NCBI RefSeq assembly: GCF_036346855.1
Contig: NZ_CP107841.1
Location: forward strand, 8,188,001-8,252,000
DNA: 64,000 bases
Reading direction: 5' to 3'
Source: Streptomyces europaeiscabiei
Lineage (GTDB): Bacteria; Actinomycetota; Actinomycetes; Streptomycetales; Streptomycetaceae
The notes beneath the pieces were generated by a model that was given only the letters and a program-made list of their open reading frames with translations, was not told the DNA's origin and searched no databases. Made by a program: the position numbers and the translations under genes. Every line of letters begins with the position of its first letter. Positions within the stretch are counted from its first letter, which is position 1. Below are positions 35,518-43,927 of the stretch, in pieces.

Positions 35518-36531
35518 TCAGGCGACCCGGGCCAGGTCCGTGTGCCGGACCTCGTGGGCGGGCGGCAGGCCCGAGGCAAGACGCTCCAGCTCCTCGACGA
35601 CGGTACGGCCGAGGCGCTCCAGCTCGTTGCCGAGGGAACCCGCGATGTGCGGGGTGAGGAAGACGTTGGGGAGGTTGTAGAGCGGGGAGCCGACGGGCAG
35701 AGGCTCGGGTTCGGTGACGTCCAGGACGGCGTTGAGCCGGCCGGAGAGCAGCTCGTCGGTGAGCGCGTCCGGGTCGACCAGGGCGCCCCGGGAGGTGTTG
35801 ATGAGGACGCCGCCGTCCCGGATCAGCGCGAGTCCGCCGCGGTCGAGCATGCGGTAGGTCTCGGGGATGTCGGGGGCGTGGAGGCTGACGATGTCGCTGG
35901 TGCGCAGCAGGTCCCCCAGTGCCATCGGCTCGGCGCCCAGCGCGGCGGCCCCCGCCGTGTCGACGTACGGGTCGTAGAGCGAGACGGCGAAGTCGAACGG
36001 CTTCAGCAGTTCCAGAAGCCTGCGGCCGACCCGCGAGGCCCCGATGACCCCGACCCGGCGGCCCACGTTGCCGATGGCCGCGGTCTCGGCGGGTGAGGGG
36101 TAGGTGTGCGTCTGCCGGAAGCGTTCGCGCTGGTCGAAGGTGTCCTTGCCGGCCAGCAGAATCATCGCGAGGGTGTACTCGGCGACCGGAAGCGCGTTGC
36201 CGGCCGCAGCGCTGGAGACGGTGACCCCGGCGTGCCACAGGGCCTCGCCGACCAGTGCGCGGACGGAGCCCGCGGCGTGCAGGACGGTGCGCAGCCCGGG
36301 CGCCGCCGTCAGCACGTCCGCGTCGAGATGCGGGCAGCCCCAGCCGGTGATCAGCACCTCGGCCCCGGCCAGCGTGGAGGCGGCGCCCGGATCGGCGAAG
36401 TCCCGTACGACGAACTCGGGGTCGATCTCGGCCACTTGCCGCAGCCGTGCCATGAGCGGCGGCGGGAAGAGCAGGGGCAGATGCACCGGATCCATGGCGA
36501 ACACGGCTCGCGTCGACTGGGCGCTGGGCAT
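35518..36531 (-). CDS. D-isomer specific 2-hydroxyacid dehydrogenase family protein
   Basis: The 337-residue product is an NAD(P)-dependent 2-hydroxyacid dehydrogenase. It has the catalytic-domain N-terminus, the NAD-binding segment NVGRRVGVIGASRVGRRLLELL (Gly-x-Gly replaced by GASRVG), the catalytic-Arg region LINTSRGALVD, Glu in DVTEPEPLP and His in TPHIAGS. Members reduce 2-keto acids or oxidise sugar-acid-derived hydroxyacids. The ATG at 36531 has AGGAG close upstream. It is likely monocistronic with an operator-like palindrome before it. Position amid glycan genes suggests metabolism of uronic-acid breakdown products; not proven. Confidence 0.88.
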   Translation of the reverse strand: MPSAQSTRAVFAMDPVHLPLLFPPPLMARLRQVAEIDPEFVVRDFADPGAASTLAGAEVLITGWGCPHLDADVLTAAPGLRTVLHAAGSVRALVGEALWHAGVTVSSAAAGNALPVAEYTLAMILLAGKDTFDQRERFRQTHTYPSPAETAAIGNVGRRVGVIGASRVGRRLLELLKPFDFAVSLYDPYVDTAGAAALGAEPMALGDLLRTSDIVSLHAPDIPETYRMLDRGGLALIRDGGVLINTSRGALVDPDALTDELLSGRLNAVLDVTEPEPLPVGSPLYNLPNVFLTPHIAGSLGNELERLGRTVVEELERLASGLPPAHEVRHTDLARVA

Positions 36532-36589
36532 GACTCTCCTGGAGGGCTGGGGGTGGACACGCAGGCTGCTGCGGGAGCGGTTCAGTTCT

Positions 36590-36603
36590 AGAAAACGTCT
36601 TCT
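36590..36603. promoter_or_regulatory. AGAAAACGTCTTCT palindrome before the dehydrogenase
   Basis: AGAA-A-ACGT-C-TTCT is an inverted repeat with one mismatched pair around an ACGT centre, 59-72 bases upstream of the ATG. It has the size of a LacI-family operator. Confidence 0.45.
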
Positions 36604-37230
36604 ACCGTAGGTCCGGGGTCGATCGGCGGTCAATCGTCGTGATCGGGTGACGGGTATGGAAAGAGGTTGAGGATTGTCAGTAAATGGGGTGTTTTGGGCG
36701 TCCGTGAGGCTGAGTGGCGCGCGAGACCTGGGCGAGCCCGGCTCTGCGGGGAGGGGGCTGTCGCCGTGGGCGGGCGCGAGCCGACTCGGGGAACGGTGGG
36801 ATCGCTCACCCCCCTGCCGGTGCGCCGACAGGCTGGAGTCATTCGTCGGCGCCGCTGACCTGCATCATTCACGCCCGTCGGGTGATCGCCCGTGGGCTCC
36901 GAGGGGGGGGTCCGGGCGGGTTCCGGGCCTTACGCAGAGTTTCGAAAACTGGTTCACACCCTTGACGCGGTGTGCGGGCAGGCACAAGCTCTGCCCGTCG
37001 ACCGATAGAAACCGATTGTTGCCCGTCGGTGTCGCCCGGCCGTGCCACCTCACCGGTTGTCGCTCCCGAAGGTGAGGTGTCCACGCGTATCCGTGCGGGT
37101 GGCGCCCCGAGCCGACCGTTCCCACGTTCGCCGTCACCGGGATGCCCAGGTCGAGGATCGAGCGAGTCCCGCGCCGTCCCCGTCATCGCATGCGCCGCAC
37201 CCACATCCCCTGCACATAAGGAAGTCGCTC
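36604..37230. other. Long divergent regulatory region before the GH28-like gene
   Basis: About 630 bases without a supported gene. GTTTCGAAAAC (36939-36949) is a TTTCGAAA palindrome like those near 29540-29677. It lies 12 bases upstream of TTGACG (36962-36967), a possible -35 box whose -10 partner is unclear. A run of eight G residues lies near 36903-36910. Confidence 0.5.
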
Positions 37231-39072
37231 ATGTCCGACACCCAGGGCTCCGGTCCGTCCCGGCGTACCCTCCTCCAGGCCGCCGGCGCCACGGCAGCCG
37301 CGTACTCCCTGCTCGGAACGGCCACCGGCACCGCGAGCGCGGCCGACAGCCCGCAGGCCGACGGACCGCGGACCGACAGCCCGCAGACCGACGGACCGAA
37401 GGCCGACCGGCTGGTGGTGTACCCCGTCCCGGTCGGACTGCCGCTGAACGCGAGCTTCTCCGTCAGGGCCCGTACACCCGGCGGCGCATGGCAGTCGGTG
37501 CCCGTGCTGCGAGCCCGTACCAAGACCATCAACGAGAAGACCGGCGCCGGCGTCGTCCGCAGCTCCTCGGTCGCGGGCCTCGACTTCCAAGGCACCGTGG
37601 AGGTCCAGGTCACCTCCTCGAAGGGCGCCGTCCCCTCGGCGCGCATCCGCCCGGTGTCGTACGACATCGCACACGAGGCCGTCGGCGACACCATCACCTT
37701 CAGCCTCACCGAGCCGCGCAACCTGTCCATCGAGATCGGCGACGCCGACGGCGGCGCGTTCGACCTCTACGACAACCTCCATCTGCACGCCAACCCGATC
37801 GAGAAGTGGCGGCCCGAGGAGGACGACCCGGACGTCATCTACTTCGGACCCGGCATCCACACCGTCACCGACAACGTGGTGAAGGTGCCCAGCGGGAAGA
37901 CGGTGTACCTGGCCGGCGGCGCGGTGCTCAAGGCGCGGGTGGAGTTCAGCCATGTGGAGAACGCCCGGCTGCTCGGCCGGGGCATCATCCATGACTCGGA
38001 CGCAGCGACCCTGGTGGCGTTCTCCAGGAACATCGAGATCGACGGCATCCTCGCCCTCAACCCCAAGACCGGCTACTCCTGCACCATCGGCCAGTCGCAG
38101 CAGGTCACCGTCCGCAACCTGCACTCCTACAGCTTCGGCCAGTGGGGCGACGGCATCGACGTGTTCAGCAGCGAGGACGTCCTGATCGAGGGCGTCTTCA
38201 TGCGCAACAGCGACGACTGCATCGCCATCTACGCCCACCGCTGGGACTACTACGGCGACTGCCGCAACGTCACCGTCCGGAACTCCACCCTGTGGGCCGA
38301 CGTCGCCCACCCGGTGAACATGGGCACCCACGGCAACCCCGAGAAGCCCGAGACCATCGAGAACATCGTCTTCAGCAACATCGACATCCTCCAGCACCGC
38401 GAACCGCAGGTCCTCTACCAGGGCTGCTTCGCCCTCAACCCCGGCGACAGCAACCTCATCCGGAACGTCCGCATCCAGGACGTCCGCGTGGAGGACTTCA
38501 CCTGGGGCCAGCTGCTCAACATGCGCGTGATGGCCAACCGGTACAACGCCTCCCCGGGCCGGGGCATCGAGGACGTGTACGTCCGCAACCTGACGTACGA
38601 CGGCACGCACGCCTCCACGGCCATCCTGACCGGCTACGACGCGGACCGGCCCATCAAGAACCTGACCTTCCAGAACCTGACGGTCAACGGCACGGTCGTC
38701 CACGACAGGATGAAGAAGCCCGGCTGGTACCTGACGACCGACATGGTCCCGATGTTCGCCAACGAGCACGTCCAGAACCTCCGCTTCCTGGACGCCGACA
38801 CGGCGGCCGCCACCACGGCCCCGGAGATCACCAGCGCGGGCGAGGTCACCGCCACCAAGAAGCAGGTCCTCAACCACCTCGTCACGGCGACCGGGCTCCC
38901 CACGTCGTTCGCCGCGGAGGGTCTGCCCAGGGGCCTGAGCATCGACACGAGGACGGGCCTGATCTCCGGTGTCCCGTCCCGCCGCCCCGGCTCCTGCACG
39001 GTCACCGTCTCGGCCACGAACAGCGCCGGTACGGCCACCAAGTCCGTCAAGTTCACCGTGCGGCACCCGTAG
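37231..39072 (+). CDS. Secreted GH28-like right-handed beta-helix glycoside hydrolase
   Basis: The 613-residue product has a Tat-type signal (SRRTLLQAAGATAAAYSLLG). An N-terminal beta-sandwich (about 60-200) precedes a parallel beta-helix (about 205-530), which carries the GH28-like catalytic aspartates in WGDGIDVFSSEDV and RNSDDCIAIYAHRW and a NMGTHGNPE turn. A small Ig-like domain (about 540-613) ends the protein. GH28 enzymes hydrolyse polygalacturonan and rhamnogalacturonan. The beta-sandwich plus helix layout is also that of GH49, so dextranase-type activity is an alternative. AAGGAAG precedes ATG by eight bases. It starts a three-gene set with two alginate-lyase-family proteins. Confidence 0.82.
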   Translation: MSDTQGSGPSRRTLLQAAGATAAAYSLLGTATGTASAADSPQADGPRTDSPQTDGPKADRLVVYPVPVGLPLNASFSVRARTPGGAWQSVPVLRARTKTINEKTGAGVVRSSSVAGLDFQGTVEVQVTSSKGAVPSARIRPVSYDIAHEAVGDTITFSLTEPRNLSIEIGDADGGAFDLYDNLHLHANPIEKWRPEEDDPDVIYFGPGIHTVTDNVVKVPSGKTVYLAGGAVLKARVEFSHVENARLLGRGIIHDSDAATLVAFSRNIEIDGILALNPKTGYSCTIGQSQQVTVRNLHSYSFGQWGDGIDVFSSEDVLIEGVFMRNSDDCIAIYAHRWDYYGDCRNVTVRNSTLWADVAHPVNMGTHGNPEKPETIENIVFSNIDILQHREPQVLYQGCFALNPGDSNLIRNVRIQDVRVEDFTWGQLLNMRVMANRYNASPGRGIEDVYVRNLTYDGTHASTAILTGYDADRPIKNLTFQNLTVNGTVVHDRMKKPGWYLTTDMVPMFANEHVQNLRFLDADTAAATTAPEITSAGEVTATKKQVLNHLVTATGLPTSFAAEGLPRGLSIDTRTGLISGVPSRRPGSCTVTVSATNSAGTATKSVKFTVRHP

Positions 39073-39087
39073 GAACAGGAGACATCT

Positions 39088-42000
39088 GTGCTTCCCCTCA
39101 GCAGACGGTCGTTCCTCGGCGCGGCAGGCTTCACGGCCGTGGCCGGACCCGGACTCCTGTCAGCCTCCGCCTCCGCCACGACAGCGTGGGCCGGTTCCGC
39201 CGGAGCGACCCGCGCCTTCAGCCACCCGGGCCTGCTGCACACCGCGGCCGATCTGGACCGGTTGAAAGCGGCAGTCGCCGCCGAGGAGCCGCCGATCCAC
39301 GACGGCTATCTGACGTTCGCCGCCCACGCCCGTTCCAAGTCGACGTACACCGTCCAGAACACCGGCCAGGTCACGTCCTGGGGGCGCGGCCCGAGCAACT
39401 TCATGGGGCAGGCGGTCGCCGACTCGGCCGCCGCCTACCAGAACGCGCTGATGTGGTGCGTGACGGGTGTGCGGGCCCACGCGGACAAGGCGCGGGACAT
39501 CCTCGACGCATGGTCGTCGTCCCTCACGACGATCACGGGCGCCGACGGACCGCTCGGCGCGGGCCTGCAGGCCTTCAAGTTCGTCAACGCCGCCGAACTG
39601 CTCCGGCACACCGGCTACGACGGATGGGCGGCCTCCGGCATCGCCCGCTGCGAGCGGTCGTTCCTCGACGTCTGGTATCCGGCGGTCTCCGGCTACATGC
39701 TGTACGCCAACGGCAACTGGGATCTGACGGCCATTCAGACCGTGCTGGCCATCGGCGTGTTCTGCGAGGAACCCGTCCTCTTCGAGGACGCGCTGCGCTT
39801 CGCGGTGGCGGGCGCGGGCAACGGCGGCGTCCCGGGCCGGATCGTCACCGCCGCCGGCCAGGGCCAGGAGTCCGGCCGCGACCAGGGGCACGAGCAGCTC
39901 GCCGTCGGCCTGATGGGCGACGCGGCGCAGGTGGCCTGGAACCAGGGCGTCGACCTGTGGGGCTTCGACGGCCACCGTCTGCTGGCGAACGCCGAGTACG
40001 CGGCCCGCTACAACCTCGGCGGCGAGGTCCCCTTCACGCCCGACCTGGACCGCACCGGCAAGTACGTCAAGAAGACCGTCTCGGCCGTCGGCCGCGGCAA
40101 CCTGCCGCCGGTCTACGAGATGTACCACGCCCACTACGCCGGGGTGCGCGGCCTCGACGCCCCCGCCACCGAGGCGGCCCTCTTCCGGGGCACGGCAGGT
40201 GCCCGCGTGGTCGAGGGCGGCAACGACGACCTGCCCGGCTTCGGTACCTTCGCCTACGCCGGGGCGACAGCCCCCGCGTCGACTCCCGCGCCGAAGCCTC
40301 CGGCCGGGGTGACGGCGGTGGGTGACCGCAGGGCGGTGACCGTGGCGTGGCTGCCGTCGGCGTGGGCCACCGGGTACGCCGTGCGGCGGGCCACCCGCCC
40401 CGAGGGCCCGTACGAGAAGGTCGCCACCGGGCTCGACGAGCCGACGTACACCGACACGGACGTGCGCGCGGGCCGGACGTACCACTACACCGTCACCGCC
40501 GCCAACGCCGAGGGAACCAGTGGCGCCTCGCGCCCGGCCGCCGCCTGCGCCGGTCTTCCCGGGCCCTGGGTCGGCCAGGACCTGGGGACCGTGCGGATCC
40601 CCGGCTCCGCCACGTTCGACGGCGAGAGATTCGTGCTCACGGCGAGCGGTACGGCGGACACCTGCCGCGTGGCCCATCTGCCGCTGCGCGGCGACGGCAC
40701 GGTCACCGCAAGGATCGTGTGGCCGCTCAGCTCCCAGTACTCCAAGATCGGCGTCACCCTCCGCGACTCGCTCGACGCGGGCGCCGCACACGCCTCGATG
40801 CTCATCCAGGGGCTGCCGCTGCACACCTGGAGCGGTGTGTGGAGCGTACGGAGGACGGTCGGCTCGGAGATCTCGGCGACCGGCAGTACGCCCGTGCCGC
40901 CCTCCCAGCAGCAGGCCATCACCACGTCCGCCGCCTTCCCGATCTCCGCTCTGGGCGCGCTGCCGGAGTCGGCGACCCCCCTGGAGGCCCCGTACGTCGA
41001 GGGCGCGGGCGACGGCTACCGGCTGCGCGCCCCGTACTGGGTGCGGGTGACCCGCAAGGGCCGTCGCTGCACCGGGGCGATCTCCCCGGACGGCACCCGC
41101 TGGACCGAAGTCGGCACCACCGAGGTCGAGTTGGGGCGCACCGCGTACGCGGGGCTGGTCCTCACGTCCTGTCTGGGCGTGGACGAGGAGTACGCCGAGA
41201 CCGGCACCGGGGCGTTCGACAACGTCGCCGTCGTGTCGGCCGCAGGGGGAGAGGTCTGGTCGGTGGCCCGTCCTGACTGGCGGGTCACCGACCTCGGGGC
41301 GACCGCCGGTGCCGACGCGGTCGAGCTGGCCTGGACCGATCCAGACCTCTCCGGCCGCTACGAGGTGCTGCGCGCCACGCGAGCCGACGGTCCCTACCGG
41401 GCGATCGCATCGGATGTCGCCCCGGTGGGCTTCGGCGCCCGCCTGCGGTACGCGGACGCCACCGGCGCTCCCGGCAGGACGTACCACTACGTCGTCACCC
41501 GGACGAACACCGGCGGACGCGGCCCACGCTCGAAGCCCGCCGCCGCGGCGATGCCGACCCCCTCCGCGCCCCGACTCACTTCCGCTGCCACGGCGTTCGC
41601 CAACAAGGGCGATGTGTTCCAGCACCTGATCCGTGCCTCGCACGAACCCGTACGGTTCACCGCGAGCGGACTCCCCGACGGCCTCCGCGTCGACAGCCGC
41701 ACCGGCCTGGTCTCCGGAACCCCCACCCGGACCGGCGAGTTCACCGTCACCACCACCGCGGGCAACGCGGCGGGCGACGGAACCGGCACGCTCAGCCTGA
41801 CCGTCGGCACACCACCGCCCGCCCCCTGGACCTACGGCGACCTCGGCGACCCGGTCCTCGACGACCGGCGGTTCGGAACCCTCGGCGTGGTCGCCGTCCG
41901 CACCCCCGGCAGCACCGCGTACGAGGATGACGGGACCTTCGTCGTGCGCGGCGCCGGCGTCGACCTGACCGTCAACAACCAAGCGATGACAGGCCAGTTC

Positions 42001-42426
42001 GTCAGGCAGCCGATCACCGGGGACTGTGAGGTCACCGTCCGGCTGGACTCCCGTACCGGGACCGGTGCCGACCGGGTCGGGCTGCTGATGGCCAAGTCGC
42101 TCTCGCCGTTCGATCAGGCGGCCGGGGCGATCGTCAGCGGCGGGACGAGCGCCCAGCTCATGCTCCGCACGACCGTGGCCGGACGGTCGGCTTTCACCGG
42201 CGACGCCACGGTCACCACCCCCTGTCTGCTGCGGCTGAAGCGAAACGGGACCGTCTTCGCCGCAGCGGTCTCCACGGACGGCGGTGTCACCTTCACCCCC
42301 CTCGCCGAGGGAGAGATCCCCGGCTTCGGTGACGCCTCCTACCACGTGGGTCTGGTGGTCTGCTCCCGCAGCCCGCTGGCCCACGGCACCGCGCGATTCA
42401 GCGAGGTGAGCATCACCCCCACATGA
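39088..42426 (+). CDS. Large secreted multidomain protein with alginate-lyase-family catalytic domain
   Basis: The 1112-residue product has a Tat-type signal (SRRSFLGAAGFTAVAG). An alginate-lyase-like alpha/alpha toroid domain (about 45-390) contains AAYQNALMWCVTG, NWDLTAIQTVLAIG, GQESGRDQGHEQ and YHAHYAGVRG. A chain of beta domains follows: fibronectin III-like (about 395-485), a large beta-sandwich (about 490-710), a second fibronectin-like (about 730-820), an Ig-like repeat (about 825-910), and a second large beta-sandwich (about 920-1110). Such proteins cleave uronate-containing polysaccharides by beta-elimination; with pectin genes around it, the target may be a glucuronan or galacturonan. 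The GTG start has AGGAG six bases upstream. Confidence 0.82.
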   Translation: MLPLSRRSFLGAAGFTAVAGPGLLSASASATTAWAGSAGATRAFSHPGLLHTAADLDRLKAAVAAEEPPIHDGYLTFAAHARSKSTYTVQNTGQVTSWGRGPSNFMGQAVADSAAAYQNALMWCVTGVRAHADKARDILDAWSSSLTTITGADGPLGAGLQAFKFVNAAELLRHTGYDGWAASGIARCERSFLDVWYPAVSGYMLYANGNWDLTAIQTVLAIGVFCEEPVLFEDALRFAVAGAGNGGVPGRIVTAAGQGQESGRDQGHEQLAVGLMGDAAQVAWNQGVDLWGFDGHRLLANAEYAARYNLGGEVPFTPDLDRTGKYVKKTVSAVGRGNLPPVYEMYHAHYAGVRGLDAPATEAALFRGTAGARVVEGGNDDLPGFGTFAYAGATAPASTPAPKPPAGVTAVGDRRAVTVAWLPSAWATGYAVRRATRPEGPYEKVATGLDEPTYTDTDVRAGRTYHYTVTAANAEGTSGASRPAAACAGLPGPWVGQDLGTVRIPGSATFDGERFVLTASGTADTCRVAHLPLRGDGTVTARIVWPLSSQYSKIGVTLRDSLDAGAAHASMLIQGLPLHTWSGVWSVRRTVGSEISATGSTPVPPSQQQAITTSAAFPISALGALPESATPLEAPYVEGAGDGYRLRAPYWVRVTRKGRRCTGAISPDGTRWTEVGTTEVELGRTAYAGLVLTSCLGVDEEYAETGTGAFDNVAVVSAAGGEVWSVARPDWRVTDLGATAGADAVELAWTDPDLSGRYEVLRATRADGPYRAIASDVAPVGFGARLRYADATGAPGRTYHYVVTRTNTGGRGPRSKPAAAAMPTPSAPRLTSAATAFANKGDVFQHLIRASHEPVRFTASGLPDGLRVDSRTGLVSGTPTRTGEFTVTTTAGNAAGDGTGTLSLTVGTPPPAPWTYGDLGDPVLDDRRFGTLGVVAVRTPGSTAYEDDGTFVVRGAGVDLTVNNQAMTGQFVRQPITGDCEVTVRLDSRTGTGADRVGLLMAKSLSPFDQAAGAIVSGGTSAQLMLRTTVAGRSAFTGDATVTTPCLLRLKRNGTVFAAAVSTDGGVTFTPLAEGEIPGFGDASYHVGLVVCSRSPLAHGTARFSEVSITPT

Positions 42427-42467
42427 GCGGCCCCCGGGAAAGGGCACACACCCTCTCCCGGAGCCGC
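42427..42467 (+). terminator. Imperfect hairpin between the two lyase genes
   Basis: GCGGCCCCCGGGAAAGGG, loop CACACA, CCCTCTCCCGGAGCCGC starts right after the stop codon. With small mismatches it makes a long stem. It could attenuate transcription or stabilise the upstream mRNA. Confidence 0.6.
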
Positions 42468-42495
42468 CCGATCCTCCATGGACTGGAGAGGCACG

Positions 42496-43755
42496 ATGAG
42501 CCGCACTTCCCCCCACCCGAGCCCCGAAGACAACCCCCACGAGGGCGAGTTGAGCCGCCGCGGTCTGCTGAGGACAGCCGGCGGTCTGAGCGCCGGCCTC
42601 GCGCTGGGCGCCGCCTTGACCGCCACGACGGCGGAGGCGGCCCCGGCCGCCTTCACCCATCCCGGCATGCTGCACGCCTACGGAGAACTCAACCGCGCCA
42701 AGGTGCGGGTGGCCGCCGGAGACGACCCGTGGCTGTCCGGCTGGAACCGTCTGACGGCCAACTCCCACTCCGCGAGCACCTGGACGCCCAACCCGCAGGC
42801 CACGATCATCCGCGGTGGAACGGGCCAGAACTACGGCATCCTCTACAACGACATCCACGCGGCGTACCAGAACGCGCTGCGCTGGAAGATCGCCGGCACC
42901 ACCGCCAACGGTGACGCGGCGGTCCGTATCCTCAACGCCTGGTCGTCGACGCTCACCGGCGTCACCGGCAACGCCGACCGGTTCCTGGCCGCCGGGATCT
43001 ACGGCTACCAGTTCGCCAACGCCGCCGAGCTGATGCGTGGCTACAGCGGGTTCGACCTGGACCGGTTCAGGACGATGATGCTGAACGTCTTCTACCCGCT
43101 CAACAACCAGTTCCTGAACAACCACAACGACGCCTGCATCACCAACTACTGGGCCAACTGGGACCTGTGCACCATGAACTCGATCCTCGCGATCGGGATC
43201 CTGTGCGACGACGGCGCCAAGTACGACCAGGCCGTCACCTACTTCAAGACCGGCGCAGGCAACGGCTCCGTCGCCCATGCCGTCCCGTACCTCCACACCG
43301 ACTCCGCCGGCCACGCCCTCGGCCAGTGGCAGGAGGCCGGCCGCGACCAGGCGCACAGCGTCATGGGCATCGGTCTGATGGGCGCCTTCTGCGAGACGGC
43401 GTGGTCGCAGGGAGACGACCTGTACGGCTACGACGGCAACCGGTTCATGAAGGGCGCCCAGTACGTCGCCAAGTACAACCTCGGCCAGGACGTGCCCTTC
43501 ACCGGCTACACCTGGGGCACCGGCCAGAACTGCGCCCAGCAGACCCACACCGCCGTCTCCTCCGCGAGCCGGGGCCAGCTCCGCCCGGTGTGGGACCTCG
43601 TCCACTACCACTACGCACGGCGCCGGGGCCTGTCCGTCCCGTACATCACCGCCATGGCCGAACAGATCCGCCCCGAGGGCGGTGGCGGCGACTACGGCTC
43701 GGCCAGCGGAGGCTACGACCAGCTGGGCTTCGGCACCCTGATGTACGCCAGATAG
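42496..43755 (+). CDS. Secreted single-domain alginate-lyase-family protein
   Basis: The 419-residue product is a paralogue of the catalytic domain of the preceding protein. It has a Tat-type signal (SRRGLLRTAGGLSAG) and the same landmarks: DIHAAYQNALRWKIAG, NYWANWDLCTMNSILAIGILCDD, GQWQEAGRDQAHSVMGIGLMG and YHYARRRGLSVPYI. It lacks the accessory beta domains. Conserved His, Arg, Asn and Tyr in these blocks are candidate catalytic residues for beta-elimination. The ATG follows GAGAGG; an in-frame ATG six codons earlier is possible but has no site. The 3' end lies in an 18-base tandem repeat. Confidence 0.82.
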   Translation: MSRTSPHPSPEDNPHEGELSRRGLLRTAGGLSAGLALGAALTATTAEAAPAAFTHPGMLHAYGELNRAKVRVAAGDDPWLSGWNRLTANSHSASTWTPNPQATIIRGGTGQNYGILYNDIHAAYQNALRWKIAGTTANGDAAVRILNAWSSTLTGVTGNADRFLAAGIYGYQFANAAELMRGYSGFDLDRFRTMMLNVFYPLNNQFLNNHNDACITNYWANWDLCTMNSILAIGILCDDGAKYDQAVTYFKTGAGNGSVAHAVPYLHTDSAGHALGQWQEAGRDQAHSVMGIGLMGAFCETAWSQGDDLYGYDGNRFMKGAQYVAKYNLGQDVPFTGYTWGTGQNCAQQTHTAVSSASRGQLRPVWDLVHYHYARRRGLSVPYITAMAEQIRPEGGGGDYGSASGGYDQLGFGTLMYAR

Positions 43756-43812
43756 CCCCTGTATGTCAGATGGCCCGTGTACGTCAGACGGCCCGTGTAC
43801 GTCAGACGGCCC
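43741..43812. repeat. Four 18-base tandem repeats over the end of the lyase gene
   Basis: Units of the form (A/C/G)TGTA(C/T)G(C/T)CAGA(C/T)(A/G)GCCC occur four times; the last two are identical. The first contains the codons Met-Tyr-Ala-Arg and the TAG stop; the later units change TAG to TGG or CGG. Confidence 0.9.
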
Positions 43813-43927
43813 GCCGTCCCCCGAACGGCCGTCAAAGGCCCGGCACGACCGGAATACCGCGAAGGGATGTGGTGCTCTGAGGTGAACGACGGTTCACGAG
43901 CGGGCGGGCGTGAGGAGCTGGTGCGCG

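Noticed and set aside
36634..37230. Several frames of 60-130 codons before the GH28-like gene
   Set aside because: They are Arg/Gly/Pro-rich, overlap each other on both strands and have no start signals; the region is better explained as regulatory DNA.
39160..43611. A 1,483-codon open frame antisense to the two alginate-lyase-family genes
   Set aside because: It is a mirror of high third-position GC in the real genes; the plus-strand products have signal peptides, ribosome binding sites and family motifs, while the antisense protein is His/Val/Arg-rich without any.
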